A stretch of DNA of 35,372 bases from UBA4615 sp044371545 (GTDB taxonomy: Bacteria; Pseudomonadota; Gammaproteobacteria; Burkholderiales; Burkholderiaceae_E): positions 1-35,372 of the forward strand of contig JBILTM010000024.1 in assembly GCA_044371545.1 (NCBI GenBank), read 5' to 3'. Made by a program: the position numbers and the translations under genes. The notes under the pieces were generated by a model, which had not been told where the DNA came from, made no database searches, and saw only the letters and a program-made list of their open reading frames with translations. Within the stretch, counting starts at the first letter, position 1; each line of letters begins with the position of its first letter. This document shows, piece after piece, positions 15,649-23,298 of this stretch.

Positions 15649-17277
15649 ATGGCCAAGCCCGACGACACCCCGAGCATGGCGGTGTTCTGCGATTTCGAGA
15701 ACGTCGCGCTCGGCGTGCGCGACGCGAAGTACGAGAAGTTCGACATCCGCAAGGTGCTCGAGCGCCTGCTGCTCAAGGGCAGCATCGTCGTCAAGAAGGC
15801 CTACTGCGACTGGGCCCGCTACCGCGAGTTCAAGGCCGAGATGCACGAGGCCTCGTTCGAGCTGATCGAGATCCCGCACGTGCGCCAGTCGGGCAAGAAC
15901 TCGGCCGACATCCGCATGGTCGTCGACGCGCTCGACCTCTGCTACACCAAGTCGCACGTCGACACCTTCGTGATCATCAGCGGCGACTCCGACTTCTCGC
16001 CGCTGGTCTCCAAGCTGCGCGAGAACGCGAAGACGGTGATCGGCGTCGGGGTCAAGGGCTCGACGTCCGACCTGCTGACCGCGAACTGCGACGAGTTCAT
16101 CTTCTACGACGACCTGGTGCGCGAGCAGCGCAGGCGCGGCGCGCAGAGCGCGGCGCGACGCGACACGGTGCGCGACGGCGGCCGCGAGAACGGTCGCGAA
16201 GGCGGCCGCGACGGCGGTCGCGAGAACGCGCGCGGCGATGCGGGCCGCGAGGGCGGCCGCGACCCGAACCGCGACGCCGGCCGCGGCAACGGCCCGCGCG
16301 GCCCGGGACGCGGCGGCGAGCGCGAGGGCGGCCGCGATCCGGCGCGCGTCGCGCTGACGGTCGTGCCGAGCACGGGTGCCGCCGCCTCGGCGGCGGCCGA
16401 CGACGAGGACGCCCCGTCGGTCGGCGGCCCCTGGAGGCCCTTCTCGGCCGAGCGCCGCGACACGGACGAGGGGCGGACCGACGACCTCGCGACGACTTCG
16501 GAGGGCGCGGACGCCGACGGCACGCAGGCCGGGGACGCGGGCACCGCCGTCGAGGCGAGCGGCGAAGGCGCCGCGCCGCCCGCGCGGCCCGGACGACGCT
16601 CGCGGCGCGGCCGCACGCGCGCCGGCGCCGCCGACGACGCGGCGCCGGCCGGCGAGCCGATCGATCCGTCCGACGTGGTGTCCGCCGCCGACTTCGTCGG
16701 CTCGGACGCGGCCGACGGCGCCGACCCGGCGCTCGCTGCGATCGACGCGGCACCGGTCGAGGCGCCGCCCCTCGTGCCCGGGGCCGATGCCACGCCACCC
16801 GCCGAGGGACCGAAGAAGCGCGCGCCGCGCCGCCGCAAGACCGCGCCCGCAGCGATCGCCGACGAGACCGCGCCGGCCGACGACGCCGGTGCGACCGCGC
16901 CCGACGCCGCGCCGCCGCAGTCCGCGTCCGATCCGATGCCGGACACGGCCCCGGGCGCAGCGACCGGCGTCACCGAGGACGCGCAGCCCGACGACGACGC
17001 CGCGGCGCGCCCGCGCCGCAGCGAGGCCGAGCGCCGCCAGGAGGCGATCGAGCTCGCGGTCGAGACCGTCGAGGCGCTGCTCGCCGAGCGCGGCGCCGAC
17101 GACAAGATCTGGGGCTCGATGGTCAAGCAGACGCTCAAGCGCCGCCGCCCGGGCTTCGCAGAGAGCTACTACGGCTACCGCTCGTTCAACGAGCTGCTCG
17201 AGGACGCGCGCGACCGCGGGCTGCTCTCGCTCGAGCACGACGAGAAGTCCGGCGGGTACGTGATCCGGCTGCTCTGA
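15649..17277 (+). CDS. NYN ribonuclease-like protein with Arg-Gly repeats and a C-terminal LOTUS (OST-HTH) domain
   Basis: 542 residues; ATG 15649 has a GGAGG site 6 bases upstream. Residues about 10-160 are a NYN/PIN-like domain (LabA/DUF88 type): AVFCDFENVALG, KKAYCDWARY, NSADIRMVVDALDL and TFVIISGDSDFSPLVSKLR, with the acidic residues expected for metal-dependent RNase activity. Residues about 172-230 are Arg-Gly repeats (GREGGRD-like), as in RNA-binding RGG regions. About 230-455 is an Ala/Asp/Pro-rich disordered linker with a basic KKRAPRRRK patch. Residues about 460-542 form a LOTUS winged helix ending in SYYGYRSFNELLEDA and GYVIRLL. NYN and LOTUS pairing is known in bacteria and suggests RNA turnover; the target is unknown. 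Confidence 0.88.
   Translation: MAKPDDTPSMAVFCDFENVALGVRDAKYEKFDIRKVLERLLLKGSIVVKKAYCDWARYREFKAEMHEASFELIEIPHVRQSGKNSADIRMVVDALDLCYTKSHVDTFVIISGDSDFSPLVSKLRENAKTVIGVGVKGSTSDLLTANCDEFIFYDDLVREQRRRGAQSAARRDTVRDGGRENGREGGRDGGRENARGDAGREGGRDPNRDAGRGNGPRGPGRGGEREGGRDPARVALTVVPSTGAAASAAADDEDAPSVGGPWRPFSAERRDTDEGRTDDLATTSEGADADGTQAGDAGTAVEASGEGAAPPARPGRRSRRGRTRAGAADDAAPAGEPIDPSDVVSAADFVGSDAADGADPALAAIDAAPVEAPPLVPGADATPPAEGPKKRAPRRRKTAPAAIADETAPADDAGATAPDAAPPQSASDPMPDTAPGAATGVTEDAQPDDDAAARPRRSEAERRQEAIELAVETVEALLAERGADDKIWGSMVKQTLKRRRPGFAESYYGYRSFNELLEDARDRGLLSLEHDEKSGGYVIRLL
16177..16338 (+). repeat. in-frame degenerate repeat encoding Gly-Arg-Glu/Asp units
   Basis: About nine imperfect units of the pattern GGY-CGC-GA(G/C) with short insertions encode GREN, GREGGRD, GGREN, GREGGRD, GRGN and GEREGGRD. 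They remain in frame and look like expansion of a short codon block within the NYN-LOTUS gene. Confidence 0.75.
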
Positions 17278-17302
17278 CGCCGGGCACTGCCGCAGGGCCC
17301 CG

Positions 17303-17339
17303 TTGACACGCGTCCCGTGCGCACATAACCTGTGCACAC
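17303..17339 (+). promoter_or_regulatory. toxin-antitoxin promoter with operator repeats
   Basis: A consensus -35 TTGACA (17303-17308) is followed by a weak -10 TAACCT (17326-17331) after 17 bases. Flanking the -10 are two related sites, GTGCGCAC (17317-17324, itself palindromic) and GTGCACAC (17332-17339). The position fits autorepression by the ribbon-helix-helix antitoxin. Confidence 0.6.
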
Positions 17340-17348
17340 GGAGGTCGC

Positions 17349-17597
17349 ATGAACATCACGCTGTCGGTGGACGATCGCGTCGTGGAGCAGGCCCGCAAGG
17401 CCGCTCAGGCGATGGGCAAGAGCCTGAACCAGGCCGTGCGCGACTACCTCGAGCAGCTCGCCGGGCAGGCGCAGCGCGAGGCCGTCGTCGACGAGCTGAA
17501 GGCGCTGTCGATGAAGGGCCGCGGCCCCTCGGCCGGCTGGCGCTTCGATCGGGAAGAGGTCTACGCCGAGCGACTGGACCGCCGTCGTGGCGCGTAG
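17349..17597 (+). CDS. ribbon-helix-helix antitoxin (type II TA)
   Basis: 82 residues with a GGAGG site 5 bases before ATG 17349. MNITLSVDDRVVEQARKAAQ followed by GKSLNQAVRDYLEQLAG is the short strand-helix-helix DNA-binding fold typical of VapB-like/DUF6364 antitoxins. The C-terminal part (LKALSMKGRGPSAGWRFDREEVYAERL) should wrap the toxin. It overlaps the PIN toxin gene by 11 bases and is preceded by paired operator-like repeats, as expected of an autoregulated module. Confidence 0.87.
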   Translation: MNITLSVDDRVVEQARKAAQAMGKSLNQAVRDYLEQLAGQAQREAVVDELKALSMKGRGPSAGWRFDREEVYAERLDRRRGA

Positions 17598-17997
17598 GTT
17601 CCTCGACACCAACGTCCTGGTCTACACCGACGACGGCGGCGACCGCCGCCGTGCCAAGCGGGCGCTCGCCGCGGTACAGGACGCGATCGGATCCGGCGAG
17701 GGTGTGGTGAGCACGCAAGTGCTGCAGGAGTACTACTCGGTCACCACCCGCAAGCTCGGCACCGAACCGGCGGTCGCGCGCCGCAAGCTGCAGCTGTTCG
17801 CGACGCTCGACGTCGTCCAGGTCGACACCGACCTGATCCTCGCGGCGGTGGATCTGCACCGGTTGCACTCGCTGTCCTTCTGGGATGCACTGATCCTGTC
17901 GGCCGCGGGTCGCGCCGGCTGCGAGATCCTGCTGACCGAGGACCTGCAGGCCGGTCGGGCGATCTCCGGCCTGCGCATCGTCGATCCGTTCGCCTGA
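17587..17997 (+). CDS. PIN domain toxin (VapC-like)
   Basis: 136 residues starting at GTG 17587, inside the end of the antitoxin gene. PIN active-site acids are in place: FLDTNVLVYTDD at the N-terminus, STQVLQEYYSVTTRK in the middle, SFWDALILSAAGRAGC, and LLTEDLQ near the end. VapC-type toxins are metal-dependent endoribonucleases that cut tRNA or rRNA unless held by the antitoxin. All four acidic positions remain and the frame is intact, so the pair looks functional. Confidence 0.9.
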   Translation: MARRFLDTNVLVYTDDGGDRRRAKRALAAVQDAIGSGEGVVSTQVLQEYYSVTTRKLGTEPAVARRKLQLFATLDVVQVDTDLILAAVDLHRLHSLSFWDALILSAAGRAGCEILLTEDLQAGRAISGLRIVDPFA

Positions 17998-18080
17998 CCC
18001 GCGGGTCGGTCGCGCGATGCCACGCCGGACCGACCCGGCGCGGCGCCGGGCGCTAGAGTGCCGCCGAGGCACGTCCCGCC

Positions 18081-18086
18081 TATACT
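18081..18086 (+). promoter_or_regulatory. -10 element upstream of the hotdog-type gene
   Basis: TATACT lies 37 bases before GTG 18123. A -35 is weak (GTGCCG at 18058-18063, 17-base spacer). Confidence 0.4.
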
Positions 18087-18122
18087 CGACCGCCCGACGA
18101 CGCGCCTCCGGAGCCCCGCGCC

Positions 18123-18836
18123 GTGCCCTCGCTGTCGATCCCTCGCCGCTTCAACGGACCGCCCGCCTCCGGCAACGGAGGCTGGGTCGGCGGCCTGCTC
18201 GCCGAGCGGCTCGGCGCCGCATCGGTCGAGGTCACGCTGCGCGCGCCGCCGCCGCTCGATGCGCCGCTCGAGCTGCGTCCGCACGGCGACGGCTTCGCGC
18301 TCCACGACGGCGACACGCTGCTCGCCGAGGCCGTCGCGCGCGCGTTCGAGCTCCAGGTGCCGCGCGCGCCCGATCCCGACGCGGCGGCCGCCGCCGGTGC
18401 GCTCGGCCGGATGCGGGCACACGCACGCACCGGCAACCCTTACCGCCGCTGCTTCGGCTGCGGCATCGACCGCGACGACGGCCTGCGGATCGTCCCCGCC
18501 CCCGTCGGCGACGACGGCGTGGTCGCGACCGACTGGACGCCCGCGGCCGAACTCGCGGGCGCGGACGGCACGCTGCCCGCGCCGGTCGTCTGGGCCGCCC
18601 TCGACTGCCCGGCCGGCATCGCGTGGACGCACCGGCTGCCCGACGCGCCGCCGATGATGACCGGCCGCATCGCCGCGCGGATCGACGCGCCGATCCGCGC
18701 CGGCGAGCGCCTCGTCGCGATGGGCTGGCCGATCGCGCAGGACGGCCGCAAGCTGCACGCCGGCACCGCGCTCGTCGACGCCGACGGCGTCGTGCGCGCG
18801 CGCTCGCTGCAGCTGTGGCTGCTGCCGCGCCCCTGA
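18123..18836 (+). CDS. hotdog-fold thioesterase-like protein
   Basis: 237 residues from GTG 18123, with GGAG 6-9 bases upstream. The N-terminal half starts RRFNGPPASGNGGWVGG and reads like one hotdog repeat. A CFGCG motif near residue 115 precedes the second half (GLRIVPAPVGDD, PAPVVWAALDCPAGIAW, TGRIAARIDAPIRAGERLVAMGW), which resembles the acyl-thioesterase core helix and strands. Proteins with FNGPP and CFGCG are usually annotated only as hypothetical or thioesterase-superfamily members; substrate unknown. A CnbZ-like gene follows 56 bases later and may be cotranscribed. Confidence 0.65.
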   Translation: MPSLSIPRRFNGPPASGNGGWVGGLLAERLGAASVEVTLRAPPPLDAPLELRPHGDGFALHDGDTLLAEAVARAFELQVPRAPDPDAAAAAGALGRMRAHARTGNPYRRCFGCGIDRDDGLRIVPAPVGDDGVVATDWTPAAELAGADGTLPAPVVWAALDCPAGIAWTHRLPDAPPMMTGRIAARIDAPIRAGERLVAMGWPIAQDGRKLHAGTALVDADGVVRARSLQLWLLPRP

Positions 18837-18892
18837 CCCGCGCGCGCCCACGACCCCGCCCCATCGCACGACCCCGCCCCCACGGAGCCCCC

Positions 18893-19645
18893 ATGAGCAC
18901 CCGCCTCCTCGCCGCCGGCGCCTACCGCTTCATCCCTGCCGTCTCGCAGTACTCGGGCGGCGTCGCCGCCGAGCCGGGCCACCGGATCGAGCGCGTGCGC
19001 TTCGAGCGCGTCGTGCCGCTCGCCGAGGGCTTCGCCGCGATCGAGCGCCACCTCGCCTCGATCGGCCGCCCGACGAGCGCGTTCTGCGCGTGCGAGCTGC
19101 GCTCGCCCGAGCCGTTCACCGAGCAGGGCTTCCGCGACTTCAACGCGGTCTACGTCGAGACGCTGCGGCGCTGGGGCCTGATGGACGGCGACGTCAACCC
19201 GGTCGCGCGCAGCAACGTCTGCCCCGAGCTGCACAAGCCGCCGGCGCCCGGCTTCTTCGCGTTCGCCTACACGGTGCCCGACCCGCAGGCCGCGCCGTCG
19301 TGGATCGTCGCCGGCAGCGGCGAGGCGCCCGAGACCGGCGGCGACTACCGCGACCACGCGATCGCGTTCGGCGACGTCTCGCCCGCGGGCCTGCTCGCGA
19401 AGGCGCGCTGGGTGCTCGGCGAGATGGAGCGGCGCATGGCCGCGCTCGGCGCCGACTGGTCGAAGGCGACCGCCACGCAGGTCTACACCGTGCACGACCT
19501 GCACCCGTTCCTCGCCGACGAGCTCGCCGCGCGCGGCGCGATTCCCGGCGGGCTGACCTGGCATTTCGCGCGCCCGCCGATCCGAGGGCTCGAGTACGAG
19601 ATGGACTGCCGCGGCGTCGGCGTCGAGCGGGTGATCGCGGGCTGA
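18893..19645 (+). CDS. CnbZ-like (2-amino-5-chloromuconate deaminase family) protein
   Basis: 250 residues from ATG 18893 with GGAG upstream. The sequence follows a well-conserved family: YRFIPAVSQYSGGVAAEPGH, AFCACELRSPEPFTEQGF, NPVARSNVCPELHKPP, SWIVAGSGEAPE, YRDHAIAFGDVSP, TQVYTVHDLHPFLADE and GLEYEMDCRGV. The named member is the deaminase CnbZ of chloronitrobenzene degradation. Family members in bacteria with no such pathway probably act on other enamine/imine metabolites, like RidA proteins. No other aromatic-degradation gene is present, so the substrate here is not known. It converges on the flippase gene. Confidence 0.8.
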   Translation: MSTRLLAAGAYRFIPAVSQYSGGVAAEPGHRIERVRFERVVPLAEGFAAIERHLASIGRPTSAFCACELRSPEPFTEQGFRDFNAVYVETLRRWGLMDGDVNPVARSNVCPELHKPPAPGFFAFAYTVPDPQAAPSWIVAGSGEAPETGGDYRDHAIAFGDVSPAGLLAKARWVLGEMERRMAALGADWSKATATQVYTVHDLHPFLADELAARGAIPGGLTWHFARPPIRGLEYEMDCRGVGVERVIAG

Positions 19646-19649
19646 GCGG

Positions 19650-19663
19650 CCGCCGCGCGGCGG
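19650..19663. terminator. GC palindrome between convergent genes
   Basis: CCGCCGCGCGGCGG is a perfect palindrome lying 5 bases past the CnbZ-like stop and 6 bases before the flippase stop. It can fold as a short hairpin and could help end both transcripts. No T-run. Confidence 0.3.
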
Positions 19664-19669
19664 GCCGGG

Positions 19670-21157
19670 TCAGGCCCCGCCGAGCAGCCGCGAGAGCGCC
19701 GCGCGGTCCCGCCGCACCACCGAGCGCAGCGCAGCGAGGCCGAACGCGACGGCGTCCCGCGCGAAGACGCCGAGCGCGGCCACGTACAGCACCGCGCCGC
19801 AGGCCACCGCGACCGCGAGCGCCTGGAGCGGCGGCACCGCCGCCGCCTGCATCGCCGAGATCGCCGCCGCGGTCCCCGCGGCCATCGCGAGCCCCGCGAG
19901 GAGCGGGCCGCTCGAGCACGCCGCCTGCGCGCGCCAGCCGAGCCCGGTGAGCGTGCCGACGAAGCGCGCGTAGATCGGCCAGGTCGCCCAGGCGCGGACC
20001 ACCATCGCCGCGGCGATGCCGAGCAGCCCGAGCGGCGCGGCCAGTGCGCACAGCACCACGGTCATCGCGACGCCGGCGGCCGACACCGCGAGGTGCAGGT
20101 CGGAGCGGCCCATCCCGCGCACGACGGCCATCTGCACCATCGACGTGGACGCGCGCACGCCCAGCAGCATCAGCACCTGCACCACCGGCACCGCCTCGAC
20201 CCACTGCGCACCGAAGAACGCCGGGACCAGCAGCGGCGCGACCGCGGCGAGCCCGAGGAACAGCGGGCACGCGACCAGGCCGGCCGCCCGCGTCGCCGAA
20301 CGCAGCAGCCGCGCGACCGCCGCCGGGTCGGCCTGCGCGCGCGCGATGCCGGCCATCACCGCCTGGTACGCCGGCACCATCAGCGCGGCGCTCGCCTGGT
20401 CGTAGAGCCGGTGCGCGAGCGCGTAGTAGCCGAGCGCCTGCGGCCCGAGCAGGTGGCCGATCAGCAGGCGCGGCAGCTGCCCGTCGACATAGCCGATGCC
20501 CCACGCCGCGACGGTGCGCAGGTTGAAGCCGAGCAGCTCGGCCGCCTCGGTTCGGCACGGGCCGAAGCCGGGCCGCCACCCGGCGATGCGCAGCACCAGC
20601 GCGGTGTTCGTCGCCTGCCGCGCCAGTTCCATCGCGACGAGGCTCCAGATGCCGAGGCCCCCGATCGCACCGGCGATGCCGACCGCCGCGGACACGAGGC
20701 CCGATGCGGCGCCCGCGCCCGCGATCTCCCGGAACCGGCCGGCGCGCATCATCAGCGCGGTGGGCACGCAGGCGATCGCGGCGAGCGGCAGGGTGAGCGA
20801 GCGCGCCGGCAGGATCGCGGCCAGTTCGTCGCCGCCGCCGAGCAGCGCGGCGAGCACGTCGGCGGCGGCCCACAGTCCCAGGCACGCCGCGATCGCGATC
20901 GCCAGCGTCGCGCGGAACGTCGCGTCGCCGTGCCCGGGGCGCAGCGTGCCGCGCTGCACGAGCCCGTCGCTCGGCGCGGCCGACACCACGATCTCGAACA
21001 GACCGACCGCGATCCACGACAGCGCGAACACGCCATAGGCGTGCGGCCCGACCCAGCGCGCGATCACCGCGACGGCGACCAGCGCGACCGCGAACTGGAA
21101 GAGCTTGCCGCCCACGTTCCAGGCGGCCGCGCCGGCGAGGCGACGGGAGTCTGTCAT
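19670..21157 (-). CDS. Wzx/oligosaccharide flippase-like membrane transporter (MOP superfamily)
   Basis: 495 residues and about 12-14 hydrophobic spans. The N-terminus, AAAWNVGGKLFQFAVALVAVAVIAR followed by WVGPHAYGVFALSWIAVGLFE, is the classic opening of the WzxC/polysaccharide-synthesis flippase group. Further family features are GLVQRGTL, LGFNLRTVAAWGIGYVDGQLPRLLIGHLLG, and GYYALAHRLYDQ. Such proteins flip lipid-linked sugars across the inner membrane. Here no glycosyltransferase is near; instead the gene diverges from the NRPS operon with 140 bases between starts, so export of the peptide or of a lipid-linked form is a reasonable guess. ATG 21157 has no strong ribosome site. Confidence 0.85.
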   Translation of the reverse strand: MTDSRRLAGAAAWNVGGKLFQFAVALVAVAVIARWVGPHAYGVFALSWIAVGLFEIVVSAAPSDGLVQRGTLRPGHGDATFRATLAIAIAACLGLWAAADVLAALLGGGDELAAILPARSLTLPLAAIACVPTALMMRAGRFREIAGAGAASGLVSAAVGIAGAIGGLGIWSLVAMELARQATNTALVLRIAGWRPGFGPCRTEAAELLGFNLRTVAAWGIGYVDGQLPRLLIGHLLGPQALGYYALAHRLYDQASAALMVPAYQAVMAGIARAQADPAAVARLLRSATRAAGLVACPLFLGLAAVAPLLVPAFFGAQWVEAVPVVQVLMLLGVRASTSMVQMAVVRGMGRSDLHLAVSAAGVAMTVVLCALAAPLGLLGIAAAMVVRAWATWPIYARFVGTLTGLGWRAQAACSSGPLLAGLAMAAGTAAAISAMQAAAVPPLQALAVAVACGAVLYVAALGVFARDAVAFGLAALRSVVRRDRAALSRLLGGA

Positions 21158-21297
21158 CGGAAAGGCACCATGCGACGGATTGTGCGGTCCGTCGCGACGT
21201 CCGCGGGTGAACGATGTCGCCGATGCGCCAACTTCGTCGCAGCGGATCGTGTCGCGCCGTGACACCTTGACACCATCGCAGCCCTTCGGCCCGGACC

Positions 21298-23175
21298 ATG
21301 GACGACACCCTGATCGGACGCCTCGGCGCACGCGCGAACGCATACCCCGACGCGACCGCCCTGCTCGCGCCGGGTCGCCGACCCCTCAGCTACGCCGGCC
21401 TGCGCGCGACCGTCGAGCGCGGCGCGCGCACGCTGCGTGCCGCGGGGCTCGGGCCGCGCGCGCGCATCGCGACCGCGGTGCCGAGCGGGCCCGAGGCGGC
21501 GGCCACCGCCTTCGCGATCGCGGCGGCCGCCACCTGCGTGCCGCTGAATCCCGCGCTGCGCGTCGACGAGGCGCGCTTCGAGCTCGAGGACGCGCGCTGC
21601 GACGCCGTGCTGCTGCCCCGCGGCGACGGCGCCGCCGTCCGCGAGGCCGCCGCCGCGCTCGGCCTGCCGGTGCTCGAGTTCGTGCCCGCCCCCGACGCCG
21701 CCGCGGGCGACTTCGAGATCCTCTGCGCAGGCCACCCGGCGGACGCGACGCCCGACTGGCCCGGCGCCGGCGACTTCGCGCTGATCCTGCACACCTCGGG
21801 CACGACCGCGCGCCCGAAGATCGTGCCGCTCACGCAGGCGAACCTTTCGGCCTCGGCCGCGTCGATCGCCGCCCACCTCGCGCTCTCGCCCGCCGACGTC
21901 GGCCTCGGCGTGATGCCCCTCTTCCACATCCACGGCCTGGTCGGCTCGCTGTTCGCATCGCTGTCCGCGGGCGCGGCGGTCGTCTGCACTCGGGGCTTCG
22001 ACGACGAGGCGTTCTTCGGTTGGGTCGCCGAGTTCCGGCCGACCTGGTACACCGCGGTCCCAACGATCCACCAGGCGGTGCTCGCCCGGGGCGATCGCTA
22101 CCGGCGGCTCGCGCCCGAGCACCGCTTCCGCTTCGTGCGCTCGTCGTCGGCGTCGCTGCCGCCGCAGGTGCTCCAGGCGCTCGAGGCGCTGACCGGTGCG
22201 CCGGTCGTCGAGGCATACGGCATGACCGAGGCCTCGCACCAGATGACGTCCAACCCGCTGCCCCCGGGCGTGCGCAAGGCGGGCACGGTCGGCGTGCCCG
22301 CCGGCGCACGGGTCGCGATCATGGACGCGCACGGCGCCCTGCTGCCCGCCGGCGCGACCGGCGAGGTGTTGATCCGTGGCGCGGGCGTCACCGCGGGCTA
22401 CGAGCGCAACCCCGAGGCGAACGCGACGGCCTTCGTCGACGGCTGGTTCCGCACCGGCGACCAGGGCCGGCTCGATGCCGACGGCTACCTGACGATCACC
22501 GGACGGCTCAAGGAGATCGTCAACCGCGGCGGCGAGAAGGTGTCGCCGCGCGAGGTCGACGAGGCGCTGCTCGACCATCCCGGCGTCGCGCAGGCCGCGG
22601 CGTTCGCGGTGCCCCACCCGGCGCTCGGCGAGGACCTCGCCGCGGCGGTCGTGGCCCGCGCGGGCGCGGTGCTCGACGAGGCCGCGCTGCGCGCGCACCT
22701 GTTCGCGCGCGTCGCCCCCCACAAGGTGCCGTCGCGGATCCTCGTGGTCGACGCGATCCCCAAGGGCGCGACCGGCAAGGTCCAGCGCACGCGGCTGCAC
22801 GAGGCGCTCGCGGCACGGCTCGAGCAGGCCTGGGTCGCGCCGCGCGACGGGCTCGAGGCGGCCATCGCCGACTGCTTCGCGCAGGTGCTCGGCCGCGGCC
22901 CGGTCGGCGCGCGCGACAACTTCTTCGCGCTCGGCGGCGATTCGCTGAGCGGGGCGCGCGCGATCGCACGGCTCAACGCGTCGATCGACGCCGGCCTGCG
23001 CGTCGAGGCGCTGTTCCGACACCCGAGCCCCGGGCAGCTCGCCGCAGCGATCGACGCCGCGCGCCGCGAGGCGGACGACGACGCCGACGCGCTGGCCGCC
23101 GAGATCGACGCGCTGTCCGACGAGGAGGTCGAGCGGCTGCTCGCGCAAGCGCAGGCCGAGGGCCGCGCGGCCTGA
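21298..23175 (+). CDS. free-standing NRPS loading protein: oxalyl-CoA synthetase-like adenylation domain plus carrier protein
   Basis: 625 residues. Residues about 1-505 are an ANL adenylation domain: LHTSGTTARPKIVPLT, MPLFHIHGL, then AYGMTEASHQMTSNPLPPG, RTGDQGRLD, GRLKEIVNRGGEKVSP and the catalytic Lys in GATGKVQR. TEASHQMTSNPLP and the following GTVG spacing are hallmarks of the Pcs60/AAE3 oxalate-CoA ligase family, not of ordinary amino-acid A domains. Residues about 520-590 are a carrier protein with the phosphopantetheine Ser in DNFFALGGDSLSG. An acidic tail (ALSDEEVERLLAQAQAEG) follows and may dock with the next enzyme. It probably loads a small carboxylic or dicarboxylic acid starter onto its own carrier. 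The synthetase gene follows 123 bases later. Confidence 0.88.
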   Translation: MDDTLIGRLGARANAYPDATALLAPGRRPLSYAGLRATVERGARTLRAAGLGPRARIATAVPSGPEAAATAFAIAAAATCVPLNPALRVDEARFELEDARCDAVLLPRGDGAAVREAAAALGLPVLEFVPAPDAAAGDFEILCAGHPADATPDWPGAGDFALILHTSGTTARPKIVPLTQANLSASAASIAAHLALSPADVGLGVMPLFHIHGLVGSLFASLSAGAAVVCTRGFDDEAFFGWVAEFRPTWYTAVPTIHQAVLARGDRYRRLAPEHRFRFVRSSSASLPPQVLQALEALTGAPVVEAYGMTEASHQMTSNPLPPGVRKAGTVGVPAGARVAIMDAHGALLPAGATGEVLIRGAGVTAGYERNPEANATAFVDGWFRTGDQGRLDADGYLTITGRLKEIVNRGGEKVSPREVDEALLDHPGVAQAAAFAVPHPALGEDLAAAVVARAGAVLDEAALRAHLFARVAPHKVPSRILVVDAIPKGATGKVQRTRLHEALAARLEQAWVAPRDGLEAAIADCFAQVLGRGPVGARDNFFALGGDSLSGARAIARLNASIDAGLRVEALFRHPSPGQLAAAIDAARREADDDADALAAEIDALSDEEVERLLAQAQAEGRAA

Positions 23176-23185
23176 CGCGGCGCAC

Positions 23186-23208
23186 GCGGCCCCGTCGCGA
23201 CGGGCCGC
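23186..23208. terminator. hairpin between the two NRPS genes
   Basis: GCGGCC-C-CGTCG pairs with CGACGGGCCGC (one bulged C, almost no loop). It starts 11 bases after the loading-protein stop. Without a T-run it may be a processing or attenuation element within one transcript rather than a full stop. Confidence 0.35.
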
Positions 23209-23298
23209 ACCGCACCCCGACCCCGAGGATCCCCGATCGACCGAGGCGCCCGCGACAACGCACCCGCGACGAGGCCGTCCTGCGAAGACCCGCCACCC

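Noticed and set aside
16177..16338. Repeat array as a possible CRISPR or non-coding satellite
   Set aside because: Units are short, imperfect and kept in the reading frame of the NYN-LOTUS gene; there are no spacers.
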